Positions 26,215-35,096 are shown, counted from the stretch's first letter. The stretch: DNA of 42,957 nt from an uncultured Pseudovibrio sp. (GCA_947496145.1 CANMBS010000043.1:1-42957), one strand, 5' to 3'. Numbers and translations: made by a program. The notes: generated from the sequence alone by a model not told the origin.

Positions 26215-27456
26215 ATGCGTGCACTTTCTAAAATTTTGACAAGCTTTGTCCAGAAGGGGAAGCTTACGATTTTTGATGCGAATGACCGTGAGTTTGTTTT
26301 CGGTGATGCGGGCAATGGCCCCAGTGCTGCCCTGCGTTTTCATAGTAAGAAACTGCCTTACACGCTCCTTCTTGACCCTGAGCTGAAAGCTGCTGAAGCC
26401 TATATGGATGGGCTTATCACAATGGAGCCGGGGTATACGCTGAATGATCTGATCGCTGTGTTTATGGCAAATGATGGGGTGCTGACGGAACATCCTATTC
26501 AACGCATTCTTACCTTTATGAAAGACGGGCACACACGCCGCCGTCTGGGGCTGAACCTGAAGAAGAACAAAGCGCAGGTACGCCACCATTACGATCTTTC
26601 TACAGAGCTTTACCGGCTGTTTCTTGATGAAGGGCTGAATTACAGCTGTGCTTATTACAGGACGCCGGAGGACACGCTTGAGGATGCTCAGCAAGCGAAG
26701 CTTGATCACATCGTTGCGAAGCTTGATCTGAAACAGGGAATGTCGGTTCTGGAGATTGGCGGTGGCTGGGGTTCTCTGGCTATCCGAATGGCGCAAGCTG
26801 GTGCGCAGGTGACTTCTCTGAATGTTTCGACAGAGCAAATCAAGATCGCAGAGGAGCGGGTGAAAGCTGCTGGCCTTGAAGGCAGGGTTGAGTTCGTTTG
26901 TCTGGATTATAACGAGTTTGAAGGTGAGTTTGACCGCGTGGTTTCCGTAGGCATGATGGAGCATGTGGGGCACGGCAATCTGGGAGCTTACTTCAACAAG
27001 GTGAGAGACTGCCTGAAACAGGATGGATACGCGGTCATTCACTCGATCGGGCGTAGCGGTCCCCCGGGTGTGACGGGGCCGTTTCTGACTAAATACATTT
27101 TCCCCGGTGGGTACTGCCCTTCACTTTCTGAGACCTTTGCAGATATTGAGAAAACCGGCCTGTGGGTGTGTGACAACGAAATCCTGCGATTGCATTACTA
27201 CTACACATTAAGAGACTGGCGACTTAATTTTGAGCGTAACCGAGACAAGATCAAAGAGCTGTATGATGAGCGCTTCTGCAAGATGTGGGAGTTCTACTTG
27301 TCAGGCTGTGAGATGAATTTCCTGCATGGGCGACTTATGGTGTTCCAGCTGATCCTGTCTAAAGAGCGGGATGCGGTGCCGATTATTCGTGACTTTATCG
27401 GTGATAATGAGCAAGCGATGATCTCTCATCGTAATGAACAGAGAAAATCAGCCTGA
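26215..27456 (+). CDS. cfa: Cyclopropane-fatty-acyl-phospholipid synthase
   Basis: A 413-residue SAM-dependent enzyme that methylates unsaturated acyl chains of membrane phospholipids to cyclopropanes. The SAM-binding motif LEIGGGWGSLAIRMA starts at about residue 179. HYDLSTELYRLFLDEGLNYS and CAYYRTPEDTLEDAQ precede it, and VSVGMMEHVGHGNLG carries the acid and His of the bicarbonate site region. The ATG at 26215 has GAGGGG upstream. It is typically induced in stationary phase; no such site is evident here. Confidence 0.95.
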   Translation: MRALSKILTSFVQKGKLTIFDANDREFVFGDAGNGPSAALRFHSKKLPYTLLLDPELKAAEAYMDGLITMEPGYTLNDLIAVFMANDGVLTEHPIQRILTFMKDGHTRRRLGLNLKKNKAQVRHHYDLSTELYRLFLDEGLNYSCAYYRTPEDTLEDAQQAKLDHIVAKLDLKQGMSVLEIGGGWGSLAIRMAQAGAQVTSLNVSTEQIKIAEERVKAAGLEGRVEFVCLDYNEFEGEFDRVVSVGMMEHVGHGNLGAYFNKVRDCLKQDGYAVIHSIGRSGPPGVTGPFLTKYIFPGGYCPSLSETFADIEKTGLWVCDNEILRLHYYYTLRDWRLNFERNRDKIKELYDERFCKMWEFYLSGCEMNFLHGRLMVFQLILSKERDAVPIIRDFIGDNEQAMISHRNEQRKSA

Positions 27457-27606
27457 ACGCTGGCTTTTTACGGGAAGATCCTCTGGGCTTTCTCCGGGGT
27501 TTCTAAGGTGCCGGGTGGGGCAGGTTGCCTGAGACGCAGGAGATCTTGTTATAAGTGCTTATGTGAGCCATGATGATTTGCAGTATCATCATGGCTGAGG
27601 CGTTTT

Positions 27607-28377
27607 ATGAAAGCTCATATTGTTCTTGCACACCCTGAGATGAAATCTGTGAATGGAACCTTGTCACGAGTGTCTTCAGAGGTTCTGTCTGAGCAAGGGG
27701 CAGAAGTTACAGTTTCTGACCTGTACCGAATGGGTTTCGATCCCTGCGACAGGCCAGAGCACTATTCCAGCCTATCGAATCCTGAGGCTTTTCATGTTCA
27801 GACTGAGCAGCGTTTTCATGCTGAGAATGGCACAACACCGCCGGACATAGATGAGGAAGTCCAGAGGCTTAAGCAAGCTGATTTGCTTGTCGTCCATTTT
27901 CCTCTCTGGTGGTTTGGCATGCCTGCGATCTTAAAAGGCTGGATGGATCGGGTCTTTGTTTATGGGGCAATCTACCGAAGTACAATGAGGCATGACACCG
28001 GCTTCTTTAAGGGTAAGAAGATGATTGCCTGCGTAACAACCGGATCTTCAGCCGAGGCTTGCTCGCACAACGGAATTGAAGGCGACACCAGAATGCATCT
28101 GTGGCCGATCCTTTATCCGTTTCGCTATATCGGATTTGATGTTCTAGCCCCTAAGATTTTGCATGGTGTGGGAAGTGCGACTTATCTGGAGGGCAATGAA
28201 GGCGGGCTTTCTGGTCTTGATGTTCTTACAGAGCAATGGCGATCTGTTCTGGATGATCTGAATTCTCGCGAAAGTCTCCAATACAACAAGGCCAGTGATT
28301 TTGACTCTGCTAAGAAGTTGAAGGAAGGTGCGCCTGTCTACTCCCCTTTTATTGCTCAAAGCCTGCAACACGCCTGA
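27607..28377 (+). CDS. NAD(P)H-dependent flavoprotein oxidoreductase (NQO1/KefF-like)
   Basis: A 256-residue flavodoxin-like quinone reductase. The N-terminal IVLAHPEMKSVNGTL binds the FMN/FAD phosphate. VVHFPLWWFGMPAILKGWMDRVF is the family signature (cut here as PLWWFGMPAILKGW). A C-terminal ~60-residue extension goes beyond the minimal fold. It may reduce quinones or nitro compounds for redox protection. A terminator follows about 35 bases later. Confidence 0.9.
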   Translation: MKAHIVLAHPEMKSVNGTLSRVSSEVLSEQGAEVTVSDLYRMGFDPCDRPEHYSSLSNPEAFHVQTEQRFHAENGTTPPDIDEEVQRLKQADLLVVHFPLWWFGMPAILKGWMDRVFVYGAIYRSTMRHDTGFFKGKKMIACVTTGSSAEACSHNGIEGDTRMHLWPILYPFRYIGFDVLAPKILHGVGSATYLEGNEGGLSGLDVLTEQWRSVLDDLNSRESLQYNKASDFDSAKKLKEGAPVYSPFIAQSLQHA

Positions 28378-28413
28378 TAGTTGTTATTGATGTGAGCAGA
28401 AAAGATATGAAAA

Positions 28414-28446
28414 AAGCCGAAGCAGGGGCGATTGCTTCGGCTTCTT
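28414..28446 (+). terminator. Intrinsic terminator
   Basis: AAGCCGAAGCA at 28414-28424 pairs perfectly with TGCTTCGGCTT at 28433-28443, with an 8-base loop and T/C-rich sequence after it. It lies 36 bases past the quinone reductase stop and could also act on the opposite-strand ahpD transcript. Confidence 0.85.
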
Positions 28447-28536
28447 GCTTTTCAGCAGGCTTCGGTCTGGCTCAGGTCTGGGGGAGAGACCTGATTTAAT
28501 CAGGCGAGTTGGTTGGGAATGGGACTCGCCTGCTCC

Positions 28537-29079
28537 TTATTCTGCTGCTTCCAGTTCCAGTTCGTTTGCTTCCAGAGCAATTGCAGCTGACTGGATGATG
28601 GAAGCAAAGCGAACGGCGGTCTGGACCATTTCGGCAGTTACACCTGCTTTGCGCAGGATTGCTTCGTGGCTGTCAATGCACATGCCGCAGCCGTTGATGG
28701 CGGAAACAGCAAGGGACCACAGCTCGAAGTCAACTTTATCTACGCCCGGCTTGCCGATCACATTCATGCGCAGTTTGGCTGGCATGGTTTTGTACTGCTC
28801 GTTGGAGGAGAGGTGTACAAAACGGTAGTAGATGTTGTTCATGCCCATGATCGTGGCAGCAGCCTTTGCGGCGGACATGGCTTCTGCGGAAAGGTGAGGG
28901 GCAGCCTCCGCAATCAGCGCATTTTTAACGGTGTCATTGCGAGATGCGATGGCGCAGGCAACGATGAGGCCATATTTTTGCTGGTTTGTCAGGGATTCAT
29001 CGGTCGCCATGGAGCCCAGATTCAATCGGACATCCTTGGCAAAGTCACCAAGACGGGATTTCAAGGTATCGATGGACAT
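28537..29079 (-). CDS. ahpD: Alkyl hydroperoxide reductase AhpD
   Basis: A 180-residue carboxymuconolactone-decarboxylase-fold protein that recycles AhpC in peroxide removal. The redox pair is in [22 protein letters not shown] plus the downstream His. The N-terminal half is helical, with [19 protein letters not shown]. The ATG at 29079 has GGAGG upstream; an extended frame to 29172 is unlikely. The gene lies downstream of ahpC in the same direction, with a 331-base gap containing three hairpins. Confidence 0.95.
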   Translation of the reverse strand: MSIDTLKSRLGDFAKDVRLNLGSMATDESLTNQQKYGLIVACAIASRNDTVKNALIAEAAPHLSAEAMSAAKAAATIMGMNNIYYRFVHLSSNEQYKTMPAKLRMNVIGKPGVDKVDFELWSLAVSAINGCGMCIDSHEAILRKAGVTAEMVQTAVRFASIIQSAAIALEANELELEAAE

Positions 29080-29410
29080 AGTACGCCTCCTGATGTGTTT
29101 CGGCACAAGGGCACGAGCAGACTGGTTGCTGAAGGTAGTTTGGTGCGCCTTCACAGCCTTAACCGGCATCATTATCAGGAAGGCACCTGAAGGACCGGAG
29201 CGCTGTGAGGCCTCACAGGGAAACCCCGGTCCTGAAAGGTTTGGAGATAAAGCAGCCTGCTAATATTCAGAGCGCAAATACTGCTTTAAACCTGTATTCT
29301 GGTGTTTCGGTGTTTACTCCGAAACAGGCGGGCCCGGATGGGCCTCAGCCTTTATTTCGCAGGTCTTCTTCTTCTTTGAAAAGCGTATTCCGCTTTTCAG
29401 GAGAGAAAAC
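29080..29410 (-). other. ahpC-ahpD spacer with three hairpins
   Basis: The spacer between two genes that act together holds no coding sequence but three inverted repeats. GAAAAGCG/CGCTTTTC is at 29378-29385/29391-29398. TGTTTCGG/CCGAAACA is at 29303-29310/29319-29326. The third is a 16-base perfect palindrome at 29203-29218 inside 8-base arms AGGACCGG/CCGGTCCT at 29191-29198/29226-29233. None ends with a strong T run on the minus strand, so they may stabilise or partly attenuate the mRNA rather than terminate it. Confidence 0.6.
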
Positions 29411-29962
29411 TTAAGCAGCGATGACTTCGCCGCCAACTTCACGGTTACATGGGCAGAGTTCGTCGGTCTGCAGAGCGTCGAGAACACGCAGGGTATCTTT
29501 TGGATTACGGCCAACGTTCAGGTTGGTTGCGTAAACGTGCTGGATGGTGTTCTCGTTGTCTACGATGAAGGTGTAGCGGTATGCAACGCCCTCTGGAGCG
29601 CGAACGCCGAGGCCGTCGATCAGAGAACCGTTGGTGTCAGCGAATGCCCAGATTGGCAACTTGTCGAGATCCGGATGATCGCGGCGCCATGCCAGCTTAC
29701 AGAATTCGTTGTCAGAGGAACCACCGAGAACAACTGCATCACGGTCTTCGAACTCACCTGCAAGACGAGCGAATTCAGCGATTTCGGTTGGACATACGAA
29801 AGTGAAATCTTTTGGGTAGAAGAAGATTACTTTCCACTTACCTTCAAAGCTTTTTTCGGTGATTGCTTCAAACGCGCTTTCGCCGTTTTCTTCGTGCTGG
29901 TTGAAACCTGGTTTAACGCCAACTACTTCAAATTCCGGAAGCTTTTCGCCGATGCCGAGCAT
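29411..29962 (-). CDS. ahpC: Alkyl hydroperoxide reductase subunit C (peroxiredoxin)
   Basis: A 183-residue peroxiredoxin that reduces H2O2 and organic peroxides. The peroxidatic cysteine is in DFTFVCPTEIAEF, and the C-terminal ELCPCNRE provides the resolving cysteine. YPKDFTFVCP with the upstream Thr/Pro gives the catalytic site. The pairing with AhpD matches the Mycobacterium-type AhpC/AhpD system, in which AhpD reduces AhpC. It is divergent from oxyR. Confidence 0.97.
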   Translation of the reverse strand: MLGIGEKLPEFEVVGVKPGFNQHEENGESAFEAITEKSFEGKWKVIFFYPKDFTFVCPTEIAEFARLAGEFEDRDAVVLGGSSDNEFCKLAWRRDHPDLDKLPIWAFADTNGSLIDGLGVRAPEGVAYRYTFIVDNENTIQHVYATNLNVGRNPKDTLRVLDALQTDELCPCNREVGGEVIAA

Positions 29963-30081
29963 TGTATTCTCCTAGAAACGTGATGACGCTTAAGCAGCGC
30001 CGATTAATGATTCTTGTGAAGACGTTTAAAATTGCGTCTTCGTTGGAACCTTTATGCAACTGTTCGATTGATCGGTCAAAA

Positions 30082-30105
30082 CGATAATAACGAATTTATC
30101 TATCG
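30082..30105. promoter_or_regulatory. Candidate OxyR operator between ahpC and oxyR
   Basis: A 24-base, mostly palindromic stretch in the divergent promoter region: CGATA at 30082-30086 with TATCG at 30101-30105, and an inner GATAA/TTATC pair at 30083-30087/30096-30100. OxyR sites are built from ATAG/CTAT-type half sites and LysR regulators bind such palindromes next to their own gene. No footprint or alignment supports it. Confidence 0.45.
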
Positions 30106-30209
30106 AAAAAAGCGATTGAACTGCTATGATACATAAAGATTGGCGGAACTCTGCCAAATTTAGAGAAATTCTAATCTGTGGACTTTGATCTGTGTCATAT
30201 GGCGGTACA

Positions 30210-31154
30210 ATGTTACCCACACTTAAACAGCTTCACTACTTTAAAGTACTTAGTAAACACCTGTCGTTTTCAAAGGCAGCAGAGGCCTGCTTTATCACCC
30301 AGTCAACGCTTTCGGCTTCTATCAAGCAGCTGGAAACCGTTTTGGGCTGTGAGTTGCTGGACAGGTCTGGTCGCACACTTGTGCTGACTGAGGCAGGTGA
30401 GAAGGTCTTAGCAAAGGCGTCGTTGTTATTGCGGGATGCGGAAGATCTGGTTCAGGGTGCACGGGCGCAAAGCCAACCTTTGTGTGGTCGGTTTCGTCTT
30501 GGGGTGATTCCGTCGATTGCGCCATTTTTATTGCCGCGATTTTTGCCGCATCTGAGGGCGCTTTATCCTGATTTAAAACTGTTTTTGAGGGAAGACCTCT
30601 CCCGCAATCTTATGGTTGCGTTGCGTGAAGGGCGGATTGATGCAGCGTTGATGGCGCTACCCTATGACACGACGGGGTTTGATTCTGCTGTGATTGGGAG
30701 CGATGCTTTCTATTTAGCGGTGCCGGGTGTACATCCGCTGGCGGAGGCAAACGAAGTACAGATGAGTGATCTTGCAAGTGAAGTACTGCTGTTGCTGGAA
30801 GATGGGCACTGCTTGCGAAATCACGTGCTTGCAGCCACAGGTGGGCGGATGCTTGCGACGAGTGAAGACATACAAGCCACATCTTTATCAACACTTGTGC
30901 AAATGGTGGATAACGGGATTGGCGTCACGCTTGTGCCACGTATCGCAGTAGATGCAGAGATCAATCGCGGAACCTCTTTAAAGTTGGTTCCCATTGCTGA
31001 TAAAAATGCGCGGCGAGAAATCGGTATGGTCTGGCGGCGTAAATCTTCTTTTGAAGCAAATGCTAAATTGCTGTGCGAGTGTCTGGAACGCTTTATGGTT
31101 GAAGACCACGCAGGTCAGTCTGTTTCTGAAGGTAGTTTGGAGAAAGGTGCTTGA
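30210..31154 (+). CDS. oxyR: LysR-type regulator, OxyR-like
   Basis: A 314-residue LysR-family regulator. The N-terminal helix-turn-helix has LKQLHYFKVLSKHLSFSKAA and TQSTLSASIKQLE. The effector domain has LLLEDGHCLRNHVL with Cys201 at the position of E. coli OxyR Cys199, and GIGVTLVPRIA. Together with the divergent ahpC this identifies a peroxide regulator. However, the second redox cysteine, nine residues later in E. coli (Cys208), is Thr210 here. Other cysteines near the C-terminus (LCECLERF) are too remote to be certain substitutes. I chose the ATG at 30210; a GTG at 30192 lies upstream. Confidence 0.88.
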   Translation: MLPTLKQLHYFKVLSKHLSFSKAAEACFITQSTLSASIKQLETVLGCELLDRSGRTLVLTEAGEKVLAKASLLLRDAEDLVQGARAQSQPLCGRFRLGVIPSIAPFLLPRFLPHLRALYPDLKLFLREDLSRNLMVALREGRIDAALMALPYDTTGFDSAVIGSDAFYLAVPGVHPLAEANEVQMSDLASEVLLLLEDGHCLRNHVLAATGGRMLATSEDIQATSLSTLVQMVDNGIGVTLVPRIAVDAEINRGTSLKLVPIADKNARREIGMVWRRKSSFEANAKLLCECLERFMVEDHAGQSVSEGSLEKGA

Positions 31155-31867
31155 AGAAAGCAAATGCACAAAGAGCGCCTGAGTCGTTGAAGCGTCGCAT
31201 CAGGCGTTGGGTTCTGCGTGGTCTGACAGCGCTTGTGGCTTTGCCTGTGGTTTTAACGCTTCTGTATACGGTGGTGCCCCCAACTTCCAGTTTAATGCTT
31301 TATCGCAGTATTACAGGACAGCCAGTCTGGCAGGAATGGGTGCCTCTGGACGAAATATCCGTTAGCTTACAACGATCTGTTGTTGTTTCGGAGGATTCGA
31401 CATTCTGTCAGAACTCTGGTGTGGACTGGACAGCTGTGCGGCGGCAGGTGGATAAGCTGCTTGAGGGTAAGCGTCCACGTGGCGCAAGTACGATCACCAT
31501 GCAGCTGGCGAAGAATCTGTTTCTCTGGAATGACCGTGATTATGTGCGTAAGGCTCTGGAAGTGCCACTGGCAATGTTGCTGGACACTGTTCTTACAAAG
31601 CGCCGTGTTTTAGAGATTTACCTGAATGTGGTTGAATGGGGTCCTGGCATTTATGGGGCGGAGGCGGCTTCGCAAACATTCTTTGGGAAAAGTGCTGCAA
31701 AACTCAGTGCGACTCAGGCCGCAATTCTGGCGACTGCGCTTCCTAACCCAATTGCCAGAAATCCCGCAAAACCTAGCTCTGGACATCGCAGGCTTGCCAG
31801 TATAAACCGTAGCCGAGCTCAGGTGGCCGGCGAAGTCCTTAATTGTATTTCGGCGGGTAATAGGTAG
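31151..31867 (+). CDS. mtgA: Monofunctional biosynthetic peptidoglycan transglycosylase
   Basis: A 238-residue inner-membrane glycosyltransferase (GT51) that polymerises lipid II into glycan strands. A basic N-terminus precedes one transmembrane anchor (about residues 22-43). The catalytic Glu81 is in VSEDSTFCQ. GASTITMQLAKNLFL, KRRVLEIYLN and EWGPGIYGAEAAS are GT51 motifs. The start is a TTG at 31151 that overlaps the oxyR stop by 4 bases; GGAGAAAGG upstream supports it. Translational coupling to a peroxide regulator is unusual. rpmF follows. Confidence 0.95.
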   Translation: MKKANAQRAPESLKRRIRRWVLRGLTALVALPVVLTLLYTVVPPTSSLMLYRSITGQPVWQEWVPLDEISVSLQRSVVVSEDSTFCQNSGVDWTAVRRQVDKLLEGKRPRGASTITMQLAKNLFLWNDRDYVRKALEVPLAMLLDTVLTKRRVLEIYLNVVEWGPGIYGAEAASQTFFGKSAAKLSATQAAILATALPNPIARNPAKPSSGHRRLASINRSRAQVAGEVLNCISAGNR

Positions 31868-32007
31868 TGCGAAATTATTTTCGCATTTGGACTGGCAAAT
31901 TCTTTGGTTTGCCTGTATAACCCCCGCCATTCTGACAGATTGTGTATTTCGCACGTTAACGCCGCGCTTGAGTGGCGCGTGCGTATGTGACGAGAGAGAG
32001 AGCTACG

Positions 32008-32193
32008 ATGGCTGTTCCTAAGAAAAAGGTTACGCGTATGAAGCGCGGCTTCCGCCGTTCTGCTGACGCTCTGGCACAACCAACCTACGTGGAAGACAAG
32101 GATTCCGGCGAACTGCGTCGCCCGCACCATGTTGACCTGAAAACTGGTATGTACCGGGGTCGTCAGATCCTTCAGGCTAAAGACGACGTCTAA
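32008..32193 (+). CDS. rpmF: 50S ribosomal protein L32
   Basis: A 61-residue basic protein of the large ribosomal subunit. [17 protein letters not shown] and the [11 protein letters not shown] segment are typical of alphaproteobacterial L32, which lacks the Zn-binding cysteines of some others. The ATG at 32008 has a GAGAGAGAG stretch before it. A strong terminator follows. Confidence 0.98.
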   Translation: MAVPKKKVTRMKRGFRRSADALAQPTYVEDKDSGELRRPHHVDLKTGMYRGRQILQAKDDV

Positions 32194-32226
32194 GACTGAA
32201 GCGATCATCGCGATTTAAAAGATCAG

Positions 32227-32251
32227 GCCGTCCCTCGGGGCGGCTTTTTCT
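32227..32251 (+). terminator. rpmF terminator
   Basis: GCCGTCC at 32227-32233 pairs with GGGCGGC at 32238-32244 (with one G-T pair) across a 4-base loop, followed by TTTTTCTTTTT. It lies 34 bases past rpmF. Confidence 0.9.
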
Positions 32252-32292
32252 TTTTGGGGGTTGGTGGAAGTCCCTGATCATCACACAAAATG

Positions 32293-32320
32293 AAAACCGC
32301 CCCATAAAAGAGGCGGTTTT
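32293..32320 (-). terminator. Terminator of carboxylesterase gene
   Basis: AAAACCGCC at 32293-32301 pairs with GGCGGTTTT at 32312-32320 across 10 bases. T tracts on both strands allow bidirectional action; it lies 21 bases beyond the minus-strand carboxylesterase stop. Confidence 0.8.
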
Positions 32321-32341
32321 TGCTTTTTGCTATCAATGCAA

Positions 32342-34156
32342 TCACTGAGTTGTTTCGCGAATGATCTGCATTGCGGCGTTGTAGTCGCGCACCTTAACAG
32401 GCCAGTCGTTTAGCCAGTTTGTGCAGTGCCTTGTTTCGAAGATGTTTTCTGAAATCGGGGTGTTATCATCGTTCAGCACATTTAATGGTGGTGATCCTTT
32501 CGACTCGCTGGTTTGGGCCTGCCATTTCTCCCAGTCGTGTTCGGGACCTGTTGTGTCATAGTTTTTGGCAAATGTTGCCCAGACTGTGTTCATGGTCATG
32601 GCCAGTTTTTTGTTAGCCTCAGAAGTTGTTGGTGGTAGAGAGTTGAAGACGAAGGGAAGTTCAGCCGCATGGCATGAGTTGTCCCATTGGTTTTGCGGGC
32701 CGCATGCATTGCTGCCTGAAGCTGGCAAAAGCTGAATTTGATCTGGTTGGTTGAAGAAATAAGCCCAGATGTTTGTCTGGTCTGCATCTGGTTTCACACT
32801 CATGTTGGCGCAGGAGAAAGCGAAGTCATTTATCAGGTTTGACAGGGCGGTCACCTTATCATTTGCCAGACCTCTTCGTTGCTCCTCCGTGAAAACGGTT
32901 TTAGGGCTGTACTCGGGAGTTCCCAGAACTGTTGCTGTACATCCTTTGTCTTTAGGAGACGCGCACTTGAACAGCTTTTTGACCATTTCCTGATAAAGGA
33001 TCATGTTGGACTTTGGCTCAGCTTTTTGCGCAAAATAAATGCCTTCGTTTTGATTGAAACCGAAGATAAGAGGCTTTTTGCTACCGTCTTTCAACTGGTC
33101 TGCCGGTTGCTGCGTCAAGAACTTCCCGTCAATGATTGGAGTGAAGGGGAGTGCACCCGGCAATCCAACCGTGCCATTGATATCCAGATGGACGGCGTTG
33201 TACTTTGCATAAAGCGTTTGCGCCTTGCTGATATCATCCAGAGTGTAGTTATTCAGGTCGACATTTTCAGTCGCAAAGAGCGGATTGCAGTCTTTGTTGA
33301 CTTTGATTTTTGATTTTACAGCCGCCAGACAACCAACGAACATTTTTGCCTGTTTGGCACCATCCTCGTTGTTGCGGTAGCGATAGCCGATGGGATTGCT
33401 TTCCATTATGGCGGCATTGAAAAGATCCTGCGTGTCTGAGGTGCCCCAAAGGTGAAGGCCGACGGACATTGCTCCGGCACTCTCTCCAAACAACGTAACC
33501 TTATCGGGATCTCCGCCAAATTTTTCTATATTGCTCTGCACCCATTTGAGTGCGTTCATCTGGTCTTGAAGACCGTAGTTGCCGCCATATGGAATATCGC
33601 CTTGATGGGAAAGGGTTAGCTGCATGAAACCCAGAGCGCCCAGCCTGTAATTGAGGGTAACGAGGATAACCCTCTGTTCAGCTGCGAAAGTAGCGCCGTC
33701 ATAGAGCAGAAACTCGTTCTTTTCTGGCGGGTACATATCGTTGCTTTTGCCCGCAACGAAAGCGCCGCCATGTATGAAGACCATTACGGGAAGGTCCTTG
33801 ACCGATTGCGCTTCTGTTTTGGGCGTCCAGACGTTCAGAAACAGGCAATCTTCGCTCTGGTCAGGGTCTTTTGCCGGGTCGTATCCCATCTGGATACAAG
33901 ACTTGCCAAAATCAGTTGCTGGAGTTTTGGGTCCATAGCCTGGTACGACTACAGAGGGCTCCCAGCGCTTTTGTGTTGCGTATTCGATGCCTTTGAAGAC
34001 GCTATAGGAACTTGTTGCGGAAAGGTCATGGGTTTTGCCACAGATTGAGCCACCATTTTCGAAAGGCACACAGTAGTCCTGAGCTTCTGCCTTACTTGAG
34101 AATGTACTGCATCCGAGGCCAATCATTATCGCCGCAGCGAAGGGGAGAGTTTTCAT
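32342..34156 (-). CDS. Secreted type-B carboxylesterase
   Basis: A 604-residue esterase of the acetylcholinesterase/carboxylesterase (COesterase) family. A signal peptide (MKTLPFAAAIMIGLGC onward, ending near AEAQ) predicts export. The nucleophile elbow is FGESAGAMS, the oxyanion region is FIHGGAFVAG, and conserved SEDCLFLNVWTP precedes it. Several cysteines suggest disulfides in the periplasm or outside. A His near the C-terminal CHAAELPFVF region completes the expected triad. Substrate unknown; no neighbouring pathway helps. Confidence 0.93.
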   Translation of the reverse strand: MKTLPFAAAIMIGLGCSTFSSKAEAQDYCVPFENGGSICGKTHDLSATSSYSVFKGIEYATQKRWEPSVVVPGYGPKTPATDFGKSCIQMGYDPAKDPDQSEDCLFLNVWTPKTEAQSVKDLPVMVFIHGGAFVAGKSNDMYPPEKNEFLLYDGATFAAEQRVILVTLNYRLGALGFMQLTLSHQGDIPYGGNYGLQDQMNALKWVQSNIEKFGGDPDKVTLFGESAGAMSVGLHLWGTSDTQDLFNAAIMESNPIGYRYRNNEDGAKQAKMFVGCLAAVKSKIKVNKDCNPLFATENVDLNNYTLDDISKAQTLYAKYNAVHLDINGTVGLPGALPFTPIIDGKFLTQQPADQLKDGSKKPLIFGFNQNEGIYFAQKAEPKSNMILYQEMVKKLFKCASPKDKGCTATVLGTPEYSPKTVFTEEQRRGLANDKVTALSNLINDFAFSCANMSVKPDADQTNIWAYFFNQPDQIQLLPASGSNACGPQNQWDNSCHAAELPFVFNSLPPTTSEANKKLAMTMNTVWATFAKNYDTTGPEHDWEKWQAQTSESKGSPPLNVLNDDNTPISENIFETRHCTNWLNDWPVKVRDYNAAMQIIRETTQ

Positions 34157-34304
34157 TGCTTCTCATCTCTCGTTTAACGATTACGAAGCAACTATGAAGA
34201 TGGGGGGAGAATATCCTGTTTAATTGAGTGCGCTAAACGAAGCGCTACTTGTAGTGGTTAGGTAATGATGAAATTTCAGCATCAATGGTGTTCAGGTAAA
34301 ATAA

Positions 34305-34332
34305 AAAGCCGCAGGTAAGTGATTGCGGCTTT
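34305..34332 (-). terminator. phaB terminator
   Basis: AAAGCCGCA at 34305-34313 pairs perfectly with TGCGGCTTT at 34324-34332; the minus strand continues with a T-rich run. It is about 35 bases past the phaB stop. Confidence 0.85.
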
Positions 34333-34367
34333 CTGGTATTAAATGTGGTTTCTGCTGCTGCGATAAA

Positions 34368-35096
34368 TCAGCCGTTTGCTACGTATTGTGCGCCATTGAT
34401 TGTCATCACGGAGCCTGTGACGAAGGCTGCTGCGGAGGAGGCGAGGTAGCAGACCATGCCTGCGATTTCTTCAGCCTTACCGAGGCGACCTACAGGGATT
34501 TGTCCAATAATGCCTTCCAAAACCTTTTCAGGAACAGCAGATACCATGTCGGTGTCAATATAGCCTGGGCAGATGCAGTTGACGGTGATGCCTTTGCGAG
34601 CAGTTTCCTGTGCCAGAGCTTTTGTAAAGCCGATAACGCCTGCTTTTGCGGCAGAATAGTTGGTTTGGCCGATCTGACCCTTTTGCCCGTTAATGGAGGA
34701 AATGTTAATGATACGGCCAATACCCCGCTCGCGCATGCCGTCCAGTACCGGGCGACTCATGGTGAACATGGAATCAAGGTTGGTTTTCATAACAGCGGAC
34801 CACTGATCGTAGTCCATTTTGTGGAACCAGCCGTCGCGGGTGATGCCTGCGTTGTTAACCAGTACTTCGACCGGGCCGAGGTCTTTTGTTACCTGAGCAA
34901 TGCCGTCTTCACAGGCCTTTGGATCTGATACATCCCACTTGTACACTTTGATGCCGGTCTCAGAGCTGAATTTTTCAGCAGCTTCTGTGTTGCCTGCATA
35001 TGTTGCCGCAACTGTGTATCCTGCATCCTTAAGACCTTTGGAAATTGCAGCGCCGATGCCACGTGTTCCGCCGGTTACAATTGCTACATTGCTCAT
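34368..35096 (-). CDS. phaB: Acetoacetyl-CoA reductase
   Basis: A 242-residue short-chain dehydrogenase that makes (R)-3-hydroxybutyryl-CoA with NADPH for polyhydroxybutyrate synthesis. The cofactor motif TGGTRGIG is at residues 8-15, and the catalytic Ser134, Tyr147 and Lys151 are in NISSINGQKG and TNYSAAKAG. NNAGITRDGWFHKM is typical of PhaB and distinguishes it from FabG-like SDRs. The ATG at 35096 has GGGGAG upstream. It lies downstream of phaA with a hairpin between them. Confidence 0.95.
   Translation of the reverse strand: MSNVAIVTGGTRGIGAAISKGLKDAGYTVAATYAGNTEAAEKFSSETGIKVYKWDVSDPKACEDGIAQVTKDLGPVEVLVNNAGITRDGWFHKMDYDQWSAVMKTNLDSMFTMSRPVLDGMRERGIGRIINISSINGQKGQIGQTNYSAAKAGVIGFTKALAQETARKGITVNCICPGYIDTDMVSAVPEKVLEGIIGQIPVGRLGKAEEIAGMVCYLASSAAAFVTGSVMTINGAQYVANG

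Noticed and set aside
26161-27042. Long open frame (293 codons) on the minus strand opposite cfa
   Set aside because: It has no family motifs, and the plus strand clearly encodes cyclopropane synthase with conserved SAM-binding residues.
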